From IMG/VR virus record IMGVR_UViG_3300028044_000025, positions 1 through 39,707 of that record: 39,707 nucleotides of DNA; one strand, given 5' to 3'. A program made the translations under genes and the position numbers. Position 1 is the first letter of the stretch. Every line of letters begins with the position of its first letter. Of the stretch, positions 15,002-21,783 are shown piece after piece. This DNA comes from a virus. Below the pieces are notes generated by a model, which had not been told where the DNA came from, searched no databases, and was given only the letters and a program-made list of their open reading frames with translations.

Positions 15002-16129
15002 ATGTCAGAACAAAATAATACAGATCTTCAAAAGTCTTTTAATCATCCCACAGGTGATGGCGTTGCCGTATCAGGTGGAATTGGTGGTGCAGTAGCACAA
15101 GGACCTGATGGAAATCTATCTCCAGCAGCTTCGCTTGGTAACATTGCCACAGCAAACTTTGGAGTCACTACTGGAGCAAACGCAGTAAATCCATCTGGTA
15201 CACCAGGTGGTATTCTAGCACCAGAGCAAGCACGTCGCTTCATTGATTACGTATGGGATGCAACTGTCCTCGCTAAAGATGGCCGTAGAGTCACAATGAG
15301 AGCTAACACAATGGAACTTGAGAAGGTTAACGTTGGAGAGCGTGTCATCCGTGCAGCAGCACAGGCACAGCCTACATTTTCAAATGCAGGTGCAACATTC
15401 TCTAAGGTTGAGCTTACAACCAAGAAGATTCGTCTTGACTGGGAAGTTTCAACAGAAGCGCTTGAAGATAATATTGAAGGTGCAGCACTTGAAGATCATC
15501 TAGTTCGCTTGATGACCAATGCTTTCGCTAACGATATTGAAGACCTCGCTATTAACGGCGATGGATCAACAGGCGACTTCCTTTCAATCATGGAAGGCTT
15601 CGTAAGCCGTGTAAAGACTGATGGAGATGCTCACGAGTCAATCGTGACAGTTTCTAACAATGCATGGACACCAGAAGTTATGCAGGATATCATTCTTGCA
15701 ATGCCACGCAAGTACCGTGCAATCAAGAACAACCTAAAGTTCTATGCTGGTACAGATGCATTCCAGGGTATCGTTAAGAACAACGGTACACTTGCTGATG
15801 CAGTTGCAGAAGCATTTGCAGGACAAATGGCAGGATCAACACAAGCAAATCGTCAGGCTTACCTAGATGGTGGAGCTCAGACATTTGGTGGAGCACGTAC
15901 AACACGTGTTCTTGGTGTTGACGTTCAGGAAGTTCCATACTACCCAGCAGGTTATGTAGACCTTACATTCCCTTCAAACCGTGTATGGGGATTCCAGCGT
16001 GATATCACTGTAAACCGTACCTACCAGCCAAAGAAGGACACAATTGAATACACAGTATTCGTCCGCTTTGGTCTTCAGTGGGAAGAGCTTGATGCAGTTG
16101 CTTACGCAGACGCAGCATCAGAATCATAA
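15002..16129 (+). CDS. Major capsid protein (HK97 fold)
   Basis: 375 residues from the ATG at 15002; AGGAGGTG (14988-14995) is a strong ribosome site six bases upstream, while the GTG at 14993 lies inside that site and is not used. The first 60 residues are flexible, rich in Gly, Asn and Ala. From about RRFIDYVWDATVLAKD the protein shows the HK97-type capsid layout: the E-loop-like segment, the spine-helix region (ALEDHLVRLMTNAFANDIEDLAINGDGS), and the beta-rich A domain with GVDVQEVPYYPAG and WGFQRDITVNRTYQPKKDT near the end. Arginines are mostly CGT or CGC, suggesting strong expression. It assembles the head shell around the scaffold encoded just upstream. Confidence 0.92.
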   Translation: MSEQNNTDLQKSFNHPTGDGVAVSGGIGGAVAQGPDGNLSPAASLGNIATANFGVTTGANAVNPSGTPGGILAPEQARRFIDYVWDATVLAKDGRRVTMRANTMELEKVNVGERVIRAAAQAQPTFSNAGATFSKVELTTKKIRLDWEVSTEALEDNIEGAALEDHLVRLMTNAFANDIEDLAINGDGSTGDFLSIMEGFVSRVKTDGDAHESIVTVSNNAWTPEVMQDIILAMPRKYRAIKNNLKFYAGTDAFQGIVKNNGTLADAVAEAFAGQMAGSTQANRQAYLDGGAQTFGGARTTRVLGVDVQEVPYYPAGYVDLTFPSNRVWGFQRDITVNRTYQPKKDTIEYTVFVRFGLQWEELDAVAYADAASES

Positions 16130-16143
16130 TCAATCTATAGAGT

Positions 16144-16509
16144 TTATTCTCTAATAAGATATAGAGAGGCAGCCCTGAGAATATCGGGGCTGTCTTTCAT
16201 CATTCCTAAGCCAATATTACAATTACGACATAATAGCCCACGAACTTCTCCAGTAGCATGATCATGATCTACAACTAGATTTTCAAAAGATTTACAAATA
16301 GCACACAAACCACTTTGGTCTGAAAATAATTTTTGTTTTTGTCCTTTGATAAAGGTATATCCATTTTGCCTTGCTCCACGTCTATCTTTATAATCTTGGT
16401 TTCTAGTTTTATATCTACAAGAATGGCAAACGTTTACACGTCTTCCATTTCCTTTATTGACAAATTTTTTTTCTTCCATAGTATTTTTACAGTGTATGCA
16501 GGTTCTCAT
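16144..16509 (-). CDS. HNH endonuclease, endonuclease VII-like, reverse strand
   Basis: 121 residues, the only gene on the minus strand. The C-terminal half is an endonuclease VII-type zinc/HNH fold: Cys69-x2-Cys72, the DHDH motif at 81-84, GLLC-x2-C at 91-97 with Asn98, and the LGMMKDSPDIL helix. Two more CxxC pairs (Cys4/Cys7 and Cys28/Cys31) make a second zinc site at the N-terminus. Such free-standing enzymes cut DNA and often behave as homing endonucleases that spread between phage genomes. It sits alone between the capsid gene and the next structural gene and has its own promoter, a typical mobile position. Its relative at 21199 shares the C-terminal motif CNIGLG plus a DxPxxL helix. 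The start is fixed by the minus-strand -10 six bases upstream. Confidence 0.9.
   Translation of the reverse strand: MRTCIHCKNTMEEKKFVNKGNGRRVNVCHSCRYKTRNQDYKDRRGARQNGYTFIKGQKQKLFSDQSGLCAICKSFENLVVDHDHATGEVRGLLCRNCNIGLGMMKDSPDILRAASLYLIRE
16168..16198 (+). terminator. Probable terminator after the capsid gene
   Basis: An 8-pair stem (16168-16175 with 16187-16194, one G-T wobble) with an 11-base loop, then TTTC. The T-run is short, so efficiency is doubtful. It overlaps the last codons of the reverse-strand endonuclease gene. Confidence 0.5.
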
Positions 16510-16515
16510 ATTTAC

Positions 16516-16524
16516 ATTATATCA
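16516..16524 (-). promoter_or_regulatory. Minus-strand extended -10 promoter, leaderless type
   Basis: Read on the minus strand, TGATATAAT, with TATAAT complementary to 16516-16521 and six bases to the ATG (16509-16507). This is the same arrangement as the plus-strand leaderless genes. Upstream lies a run of eight Cs on the + strand (16540-16547). Confidence 0.65.
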
Positions 16525-16580
16525 GATATTCTCCCATAACCCCCCCCATTTTAAATAAAGTGATAGTACTACTCATATTC

Positions 16581-16589
16581 TGATATAAT
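16581..16589 (+). promoter_or_regulatory. Extended -10 promoter for the connector operon
   Basis: TGATATAAT (hexamer 16584-16589) with the ATG at 16606. The transcript would start near 16596, right at the ribosome site TGGAGG (16595-16600), so the leader is very short. The promoter diverges from that of the endonuclease gene. Confidence 0.65.
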
Positions 16590-16605
16590 AGCAGTGGAGG
16601 TCACA

Positions 16606-16944
16606 ATGTCATTAATAGATGAATTAAATAACAAAACTGTATTTGAGCTAAGATCTTATGCAAAGAAAAACAATATTGACCTATTCGGGGTAAGCACAAA
16701 AAAAGATATATTAGAAGTAATTTTTAGTTTTGTACCAAAAGAAACAAAAGAGCCAGTAGTTAAAAAAAAAACACCAACAGAAAAGGTTGCTATATATTCA
16801 TTGCGTAACATGAGCTGGAATGGTGTTGGAGAGTTGACTAAGGGCTATAACATAGTCACTGTAGAGGAGGCTGAAAAATGGGTAACAAACAAGTCCGTTC
16901 GTACAGCCACCCCAGAAGAAGTGAAGAGAGCATACGGTAAATAA
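16606..16944 (+). CDS. Small head/connector-associated protein with SAP/Rho-N-like start
   Basis: 112 residues from the ATG at 16606; the upstream GTG at 16594 lies in the promoter-leader region. The N-terminal 35 residues (DELNNKTVFELRSYAKKNNIDLFGVSTKKDILEVI) have the two-helix pattern of SAP or Rho-N domains, small nucleic-acid-binding folds that occur at the start of phage head and neck proteins. After a lysine-rich linker, the C-terminal part (YSLRNMSWNGVGELTKGYNIVTVEEAEKWV) ends in VRTATPEEVKRAYGK, a type seen in head-fibre or decoration-like proteins encoded next to capsid genes. The place just after the capsid gene suggests a minor head or connector protein. The precise role is unknown. 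Confidence 0.65.
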   Translation: MSLIDELNNKTVFELRSYAKKNNIDLFGVSTKKDILEVIFSFVPKETKEPVVKKKTPTEKVAIYSLRNMSWNGVGELTKGYNIVTVEEAEKWVTNKSVRTATPEEVKRAYGK

Positions 16945-16947
16945 CCC

Positions 16948-17910
16948 ATGGAAGCTTTAAGAGTCCCACCATATCCTATTCTTATTACGTATACCGTCGC
17001 AGAACCAAATACGGAACATATAGTAGAAATCATGGATAAAGATAGAAATGATATTCTTGCAGAGTATGAGGTAGACTCTTCTGCAGATTCAAAGATTGCC
17101 ATAGAGGTTTCTGGAGATCTTACTAAGTATGACGATAGCTACTACTTGGTTGTTTATCAGGAACTAAGAGAGCAAGACTCAATAGTGGTTGAAGATAACC
17201 TAGAAATTAAAAGACCTTACGTTAATCCTCAAAAGCTTGGAACTACTGCATCAGAAATAGCTGAGTACGCACAGTATGAAAGAATAGCAAGAGCAATCAT
17301 TGACTCTGTAACTGGTGGATTTTATTATAAAGTAGAGTGGCTTGATACCACTGGACAAGCTACTGACTACCTACCTATCTGGGACAGAGTTTACAAAATT
17401 TTACAAGCTTATGAAAACTCATCTTTAGTTTATGATGCAAGTCTAGCAGAACCTGTTCTTGGTGAATGGTCATACGATCTAAGTAAAGATAAAACTGCCA
17501 TTGTTAAAAATGCACAAACAACAGGTCTAATTGAAAATAGGTCTCAGCAAAAAGGTTTAAATCTTCAAGTTGCTCCATCAGATTCATTTAATGTTTACGA
17601 TACAGACTACAGCGAAAATGCATATACATTTTCTACTGGAGTAGCATTTCCAGAAGGTTGGGACTATTTGTTCTTACTTGAAATAGGATATAAGGTTGTT
17701 CCACACGACATTTATGAAGCAGCAATGATGTTAATTGAAGATATTAAATGTGGAAAAATAGATTATTACAAGAGATATGTAACTGCTTATAATACAGAAC
17801 AGTTTAGAATTCAGTTTGATAAAACAGTTTTAGACGGTACTGGAAATATGCTAGTTGACAAGATCCTTGATAAATACAAGAAGAGTATAACAAGAATTGG
17901 TATTCTTTAA
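16948..17910 (+). CDS. Probable head-tail connector (adaptor)
   Basis: 320 residues; the ATG is three bases after the previous stop, and there is no clear ribosome site. It lies where the head-tail adaptor of siphoviruses is normally encoded, in the order capsid, adaptor, stopper, completion, terminator. The first 90 residues look beta-rich (LITYTVAEPNTEHIVEI, SYYLVVYQELREQDSI); the middle includes a helical segment (LGTTASEIAEYAQYERIARAIIDSVTGGF) resembling the core of gp6-like adaptors; the C-terminal third is helical (PHDIYEAAMMLIEDIKCGKIDYYKRY). It is much longer than the usual adaptor of about 100 residues, so an extra N-terminal domain is likely. The assignment rests on position and helix content. 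The gene ends in TAATG overlap. Confidence 0.55.
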   Translation: MEALRVPPYPILITYTVAEPNTEHIVEIMDKDRNDILAEYEVDSSADSKIAIEVSGDLTKYDDSYYLVVYQELREQDSIVVEDNLEIKRPYVNPQKLGTTASEIAEYAQYERIARAIIDSVTGGFYYKVEWLDTTGQATDYLPIWDRVYKILQAYENSSLVYDASLAEPVLGEWSYDLSKDKTAIVKNAQTTGLIENRSQQKGLNLQVAPSDSFNVYDTDYSENAYTFSTGVAFPEGWDYLFLLEIGYKVVPHDIYEAAMMLIEDIKCGKIDYYKRYVTAYNTEQFRIQFDKTVLDGTGNMLVDKILDKYKKSITRIGIL

Positions 17911-18356
17911 TGCAATGCGAAGCAACAGACTTTATGTACCCAATGCTTGCAGACATCTATTACCCAATAGTTGATCAAGGAGCATACGGCAACTTAAAAA
18001 AACAATGGGTTCTTGATAGGTCCATAGCCTGTAATTTTGCTCCAACTGGGCAATCTGCTTCAGAAGAAGTAAAGCCAAATGTTAATATCAGCAAAGAAAA
18101 TATTTTACTTGGTAGGACAAAGACTGACCTTCGTATAGCCTCTAATAATGCAAGAAACTCAATTACAAATGTTGTAGTTACAAATATTAGAACACAGCAG
18201 CAAAGCAATATATACATGGAAACCTCTGGAACAAGAGATGGCAAGTCCACCCTTTATGAAATAGCATCAAGCGAAGCTATAGTGGGTCCATTTGGAAATG
18301 TTGAATACTATAAGGTTGTATTGCGAAGATCAGAGAATCAGGCAAGTGACCTCTAA
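17910..18356 (+). CDS. Probable head closure (stopper) protein
   Basis: 148 residues starting in a TAATG overlap, with no ribosome site; the previous gene probably feeds it ribosomes. Small beta-rich protein with CNFAPTGQSASEE near residue 45, where head-closure proteins often carry a similar stretch, and the NKENILLGRTKTDLR region after it. The ending includes GPFGNVEYYKVVLRR. Position between the adaptor candidate and the completion protein supports the stopper role (closing the portal channel to retain DNA). I cannot confirm it from motifs alone. Confidence 0.5.
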   Translation: MQCEATDFMYPMLADIYYPIVDQGAYGNLKKQWVLDRSIACNFAPTGQSASEEVKPNVNISKENILLGRTKTDLRIASNNARNSITNVVVTNIRTQQQSNIYMETSGTRDGKSTLYEIASSEAIVGPFGNVEYYKVVLRRSENQASDL

Positions 18357-19027
18357 TGAAAGTTATAATGAATGACGTCATGTTCAAAAAAGAGATGAAA
18401 AATATTATTGATTACTCTGTTGGATTTTTAGACGGTATCAAAGCAGGAAAAACAAAGTTTTTGAACAACATAGGAATAATGACAAAAGAATTACTAGAAG
18501 AATATATTGACACAAATGCCAGGGTAAATCCAAAAGCACTACACCATATATATGAATGGTCTAAAGTGGGAAGTCCTGATGCACGTCTATATGATATAAA
18601 CTACACAATAAGCAACCTTGGCCTTTCGTTTGTGTCAACGATGAAGCAATCAACATCAATTAAGGATGGCTCATCAGTACCTTTTTATAACAAGGCTAAA
18701 ATTATGGAACAAGGAACTCCAGTAACCATTAGACCAACAAGATCAAGCGTGTTGGTTTTTGAAGATGGTGGAGAAACATTCTTTACTAAAGGCGAGGTTG
18801 TAGTAGATTCACCTGGAGGAATAGAGACAACAGGCTCTTTTCAAAAAGTTGTAGACACATTTTTTAATAGATATTTTACACAAGCATTTTTAAAAACAAG
18901 TGGTTTGCATGAATACTTAAGTAACCCACAAGTTTATAAAAGAAATTTAGCATCAGGAAAAACAATGGGCAGATCAAAAGGTTTGCAGGTTGGTTATAGA
19001 TGGATAGCGAATGCGGGGATTAGATAA
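18356..19027 (+). CDS. Probable neck/tail completion protein (HK97 gp10-like)
   Basis: 223 residues in a TAATG chain. The N-terminal half has a long helix (LDGIKAGKTKFLNNIGIMTKELLEEYIDTNARVNPKALHHIYEW) followed by beta strands (FVSTMKQSTSIKDGSSVPFYNKAKIMEQGTPVTIRP), the layout of gp10-like tail completion and neck proteins that sit between stopper and tail terminator. The GGIETTGSFQKVVDTFFNRYF segment and the basic C-terminus are consistent with ring-forming neck proteins. The length is slightly longer than usual. The assignment depends on layout and secondary-structure pattern. Confidence 0.55.
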   Translation: MKVIMNDVMFKKEMKNIIDYSVGFLDGIKAGKTKFLNNIGIMTKELLEEYIDTNARVNPKALHHIYEWSKVGSPDARLYDINYTISNLGLSFVSTMKQSTSIKDGSSVPFYNKAKIMEQGTPVTIRPTRSSVLVFEDGGETFFTKGEVVVDSPGGIETTGSFQKVVDTFFNRYFTQAFLKTSGLHEYLSNPQVYKRNLASGKTMGRSKGLQVGYRWIANAGIR

Positions 19028-19653
19028 TGGCTAATGATTCACTTTTAAATACACCCGTTCTCTGGGTTAATAAATATCTTGAAGATAAGATTCCTTTGCT
19101 AACCAACATTGAAGTTCCCCTATTTCCTTCAACCCCCTCAATACTAGATGACCTAACTGGGTCATTTCCAGCAGCTGGTGTTATGGGCACATGGGATAGA
19201 CTTGTAAAGATGAACCGTAAAACTCTGCCACACATTAAAAGTGAGCAAATATTATATTATTTTTATGCTACCGCAGAAAATACCATAGAAAATATGGTTC
19301 AAATACAAGAGGCTGTTCTTAGACTTATGGATCGCCTAGATGAAACAGCAGAAGAAGTAAATAACTGGTGCTCAAATAGAGCCATAAATATAGGTACAGA
19401 AGCAATCCCAAATTTAATAGAAAATATGTTCTATTTTCATAACTTTAAGATATACCAGCTTGAAGAGACAAGAGATATCATAGACTTTGGAACTGCCCGT
19501 ACTTATGGTGGAAATAAGATAATTATTGATTTTGAGTACCACCAGATGCCAGAACTAACCTCAAATAACTGGTCTCCAGAGACACCCCCTTCTAGTGGGC
19601 AGGGCTATGAGGTAGCATCAATAAACGGAAAGACTAAAAGAATAGTTATATAA
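19027..19653 (+). CDS. Probable tail terminator protein
   Basis: 208 residues starting in a TAATG overlap. In siphoviruses the gene before the major tail protein usually encodes the tail terminator, which caps the tube and joins it to the head. The sequence starts with a helix near NTPVLWVNKYLEDKIP and a beta-rich middle; the helix TAENTIENMVQIQEAVLRLMDRLDETAEEVNNW is prominent. The end (about residues 165-208, rich in Pro, Ser and Gly) is probably flexible. No motif decides the matter, so the name rests on position and size. The promoter for the tail tube gene begins immediately afterwards. Confidence 0.5.
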   Translation: MANDSLLNTPVLWVNKYLEDKIPLLTNIEVPLFPSTPSILDDLTGSFPAAGVMGTWDRLVKMNRKTLPHIKSEQILYYFYATAENTIENMVQIQEAVLRLMDRLDETAEEVNNWCSNRAINIGTEAIPNLIENMFYFHNFKIYQLEETRDIIDFGTARTYGGNKIIIDFEYHQMPELTSNNWSPETPPSSGQGYEVASINGKTKRIVI

Positions 19654-19658
19654 AAGGC

Positions 19659-19667
19659 TGTTATAAT
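19659..19667 (+). promoter_or_regulatory. Extended -10 promoter for the major tail protein
   Basis: TGTTATAAT (hexamer 19662-19667). A start near 19674 leaves a 57-base leader, with AAAGAGG (19716-19722) eight bases before the ATG. An inverted repeat (GTTTTG at 19669-19674, CAAAAC at 19681-19686) overlaps the expected start site and might be an operator. Confidence 0.55.
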
Positions 19668-19730
19668 TGTTTTGAGGAAACAAAACGCCGTACAACTTAA
19701 TATATACCCTAATAGAAAGAGGTAAAATAA

Positions 19731-20366
19731 ATGGCATACAGTCGTGGAACTAATACCAACATTATTGTTGGTGCAGCTGCACTTTTTATTGCAGATGAAG
19801 TTCTGACTCCAAATACATTGGAGACAGCAGTATCAAGTGAATCGTTTAGAGAGACTCTCGCAGATGATGCATTTTATACAAACGTAGGTTACACCATGAA
19901 CGGTCTTGAATTGCAGTTCCAACCTGATTTCGGTGAAGTACAGGTTGACCAACTTCTTGACGTTGCTAAGCTTTACAAGCAAGGAATGCAAGTAAATCTT
20001 GCTACAGCATTTGCTGAAGCAACTCTAGAGAACTTGCTTTATGCATTGGCATCAAATGATACACAAATTGAAGGAAACAAGTTATCATCAACAGGAAGAG
20101 CTCTTAACCTTTCTGCAGGTGAAATTGGAGAATGTCCAGTTGAGCGTGGTATCGTTGCAGTAGGACCAGGAACTGGTGACTGCGAAGATTCAGCATACGT
20201 AGAGCGTGTTTACACAGCTTATCGTGCACTCTCAATTGAGAATGTAACAGTATCTGCAAAGCGTGATGAGGCTTCAATGTTTGAAGTTTCATTCCGTCTT
20301 CTTCCAGAGGATGGATCAGGATCATACGGTAAGATCGTTGATCGTACTTGGACCCTAGGTTCATAA
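19731..20366 (+). CDS. Major tail (tube) protein
   Basis: 211 residues, with AAAGAGG well placed before the ATG. It stands where the tail tube protein belongs: after the neck genes and before the chaperones and tape measure. It starts RGTNTNIIVGAAALFIADEV, then has alternating beta strands and the segment FYTNVGYTMNGLELQFQPDFGEVQVDQLLD, matching tube-type proteins that stack as hexameric rings. Arginine is almost always CGT, the same bias as the capsid gene, so high expression is likely. The gene has its own promoter and ends at the best terminator in the window (20387-20421), making it a transcript on its own, as expected for a protein needed in hundreds of copies. Confidence 0.8.
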   Translation: MAYSRGTNTNIIVGAAALFIADEVLTPNTLETAVSSESFRETLADDAFYTNVGYTMNGLELQFQPDFGEVQVDQLLDVAKLYKQGMQVNLATAFAEATLENLLYALASNDTQIEGNKLSSTGRALNLSAGEIGECPVERGIVAVGPGTGDCEDSAYVERVYTAYRALSIENVTVSAKRDEASMFEVSFRLLPEDGSGSYGKIVDRTWTLGS

Positions 20367-20386
20367 TAATTAAATAATACGACTTG

Positions 20387-20421
20387 GCCCACCTTGTAAT
20401 GAGGTGGGCTTTGTTGTTTTT
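20387..20421 (+). terminator. Strong intrinsic terminator after the major tail protein
   Basis: A perfect 8-pair GC-rich stem (20387-20394 with 20402-20409) closes a 7-base loop, followed by a T-rich run (TTTGTTGTTTTT). It isolates the tail tube transcript from the chaperone genes, which have their own promoter. Confidence 0.92.
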
Positions 20422-20422
20422 G

Positions 20423-20431
20423 TGGTAAACT
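20423..20431 (+). promoter_or_regulatory. Probable extended -10 promoter for the long tail chaperone gene
   Basis: TGGTAAACT (hexamer 20426-20431) is nine bases from the ATG at 20441, the same gap as at the protease gene. An alternative TATACT at 20435-20440 touches the ATG and would start transcription inside the gene. There is no ribosome site, so the gene is probably leaderless. Confidence 0.5.
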
Positions 20432-20440
20432 TAATATACT

Positions 20441-21157
20441 ATGGCTACAGAGATATATAAAACAAAAAATATTTATTTATTTGACGGTACAGAGGTAGAG
20501 GCTATGCCGTTAAAAATTAAATATTTACGAGAATTTATGGATGCTTTTAAGCATATAAAAGAAACTAAGAATGACGATGAGGCAATGCGGGTTTTATTAG
20601 AGTGTACAAGAATTGCAATGAAACAATATTATCCAAAGATATCTTCTAGTATAGAAGATTTAGAAGATAATATAGACATGCCAACTGTACACGAAATACT
20701 AGACATTGCTGGAAATATTAAAATAGGTGGTGATGAAGAATCTGATGTTAAAGAGCAGGCACAAAAAGGTGATCCAGGTCCATCATGGGAAGAGTTTGAT
20801 TTAGCAAAGCTAGAATCAGAGGTATTTTTACTGGGTATATGGAAAGACTACAAAGAGTTAGAAGCATCTTTATCTTTATCAGAAATAATGGCAATAATAT
20901 CAAGTAAGAGAGAATTAGATTATCAAGAGAAAAAGTTCTTTGCAGCTATTCAAGGGGTAGATTTAGATGAAGCATCTGGGTCTGATCGTGGACAAAAAGA
21001 ATGGGAAGATATGAAGGCTAGAATATTTAGTAATGGAGCAACAAGTGATAGTAACGATGTATTAGCACTTCAAGGACAGAATGCTAAAAAAGCAGGGTTT
21101 GGAATTGGATATGGCTTAGATTACAACGATGAAAGAGACCCAAATCTTTTAAAATAA
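20441..21157 (+). CDS. Tail assembly chaperone, long form (fused G-T type)
   Basis: 238 residues. Residues 1-105 match the smaller paralogue at 21784 (similar phrases: LKIKYLREFM / LKISLLRKFM, LECTRIAMKQY / MECVLIAMEQY, LEDNID(M/L)PTV(H/Y)EI). The remaining part (about 110-238) contains ELEASLSLSEIMAIISSKRELDYQEKKFFAAIQGVDLDE, typical of the extended T portion of lambda-like tail chaperones, which interacts with the tape measure. In most siphoviruses the long form arises from a ribosomal frameshift between overlapping genes; here it is encoded in one uninterrupted frame, so no slip is required. Such chaperones keep the tape measure soluble while the tail tube assembles. Confidence 0.7.
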   Translation: MATEIYKTKNIYLFDGTEVEAMPLKIKYLREFMDAFKHIKETKNDDEAMRVLLECTRIAMKQYYPKISSSIEDLEDNIDMPTVHEILDIAGNIKIGGDEESDVKEQAQKGDPGPSWEEFDLAKLESEVFLLGIWKDYKELEASLSLSEIMAIISSKRELDYQEKKFFAAIQGVDLDEASGSDRGQKEWEDMKARIFSNGATSDSNDVLALQGQNAKKAGFGIGYGLDYNDERDPNLLK

Positions 21158-21183
21158 TTAATTGAAAATGGAATGGGAATGTG

Positions 21184-21192
21184 TGATATACT
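21184..21192 (+). promoter_or_regulatory. Extended -10 promoter, leaderless type, for the second endonuclease
   Basis: TGATATACT (hexamer 21187-21192) with six bases to the ATG at 21199, exactly the gap seen for the other endonuclease and for the gene at 4568. Confidence 0.65.
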
Positions 21193-21198
21193 TATACA

Positions 21199-21741
21199 AT
21201 GAAAACATGTTCTTTTGATAGTTGCACAAATAAATCAATATCGCTTGGGTATTGTGATAAGCACTATCGTAGATTTAAAAAATATGGAAGTGCTGATAAA
21301 GTACATACATTTATCCCCAAGGTATGCTATATAGATAACTGTAATAAGCAGTCAAGATCAAAAGGTTTATGTGAGTTACATTATAGGAGGCTAATAAAGA
21401 CTGGAACCACAGAATACGTAAAGGTAACAAAATCATGTTCAGTTATAGGATGTGAGAGAAAACACGTAGCAAAGAGATTGTGTGGAATGCACTATGAAAT
21501 GAAAACTCAAAAAATATCTATAGATGACAACGCTATAAAAATTATTAATAATCATAGTGGTTTCTGTGATATTTGTGGCACTGATTCACCAGGGTTTGGA
21601 CGTAAAAATTTTTGTATAGACCACAACCACTCCACTGGGTCTGTAAGAGGAATGCTTTGTCAAAAATGCAATATAGGTCTTGGTAATTTTAATGATGACC
21701 CAGAACTTCTAAAAAATGCAATAAACTACCTTAAAAACTAA
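21199..21741 (+). CDS. HNH endonuclease, endonuclease VII-like, with triple zinc motif
   Basis: 180 residues. The N-terminal 100 residues contain three copies of a C-x4-C-x9-C-x2-H motif (Cys4/9/19-His22, Cys43/48/58-His61, Cys80/85/95-His98), each followed by Tyr, likely zinc-binding and used to read DNA. The C-terminal part is an endonuclease VII fold: Cys123-x2-Cys126, DHNH at 141-144, GMLC-x2-C at 151-157 with Asn158, and a final DDPELL helix. This half is the relative of the minus-strand gene at 16144, whose N-terminus is different, so the catalytic module has been joined to different DNA-binding parts. It lies between the two tail chaperone paralogues and has its own promoter, which fits a homing endonuclease that invaded the spot. 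The target site is unknown. Confidence 0.9.
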   Translation: MKTCSFDSCTNKSISLGYCDKHYRRFKKYGSADKVHTFIPKVCYIDNCNKQSRSKGLCELHYRRLIKTGTTEYVKVTKSCSVIGCERKHVAKRLCGMHYEMKTQKISIDDNAIKIINNHSGFCDICGTDSPGFGRKNFCIDHNHSTGSVRGMLCQKCNIGLGNFNDDPELLKNAINYLKN

Positions 21742-21748
21742 GCGTATA

Positions 21749-21757
21749 TGGTATAAT
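21749..21757 (+). promoter_or_regulatory. Extended -10 promoter for the short chaperone and tape measure
   Basis: TGGTATAAT (hexamer 21752-21757). A start near 21764 leaves a 20-base leader with GGGAGGG (21771-21777) before the ATG at 21784. Confidence 0.7.
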
Positions 21758-21783
21758 TGTTTAAACCTATGGGAGGGATCAAC

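Noticed and set aside
16540-16547. Run of eight Cs as a phase-variable switch
   Set aside because: It lies in a gap between divergent promoters, not in a gene or between -10 and -35 boxes, and one tract alone is weak evidence.
20740-20790. Ribosomal slippery site in the long tail chaperone gene
   Set aside because: The A-run is read GCA CAA AAA GGT, which does not form the X-XXY-YYZ pattern, and the zero frame stays open to the natural end.
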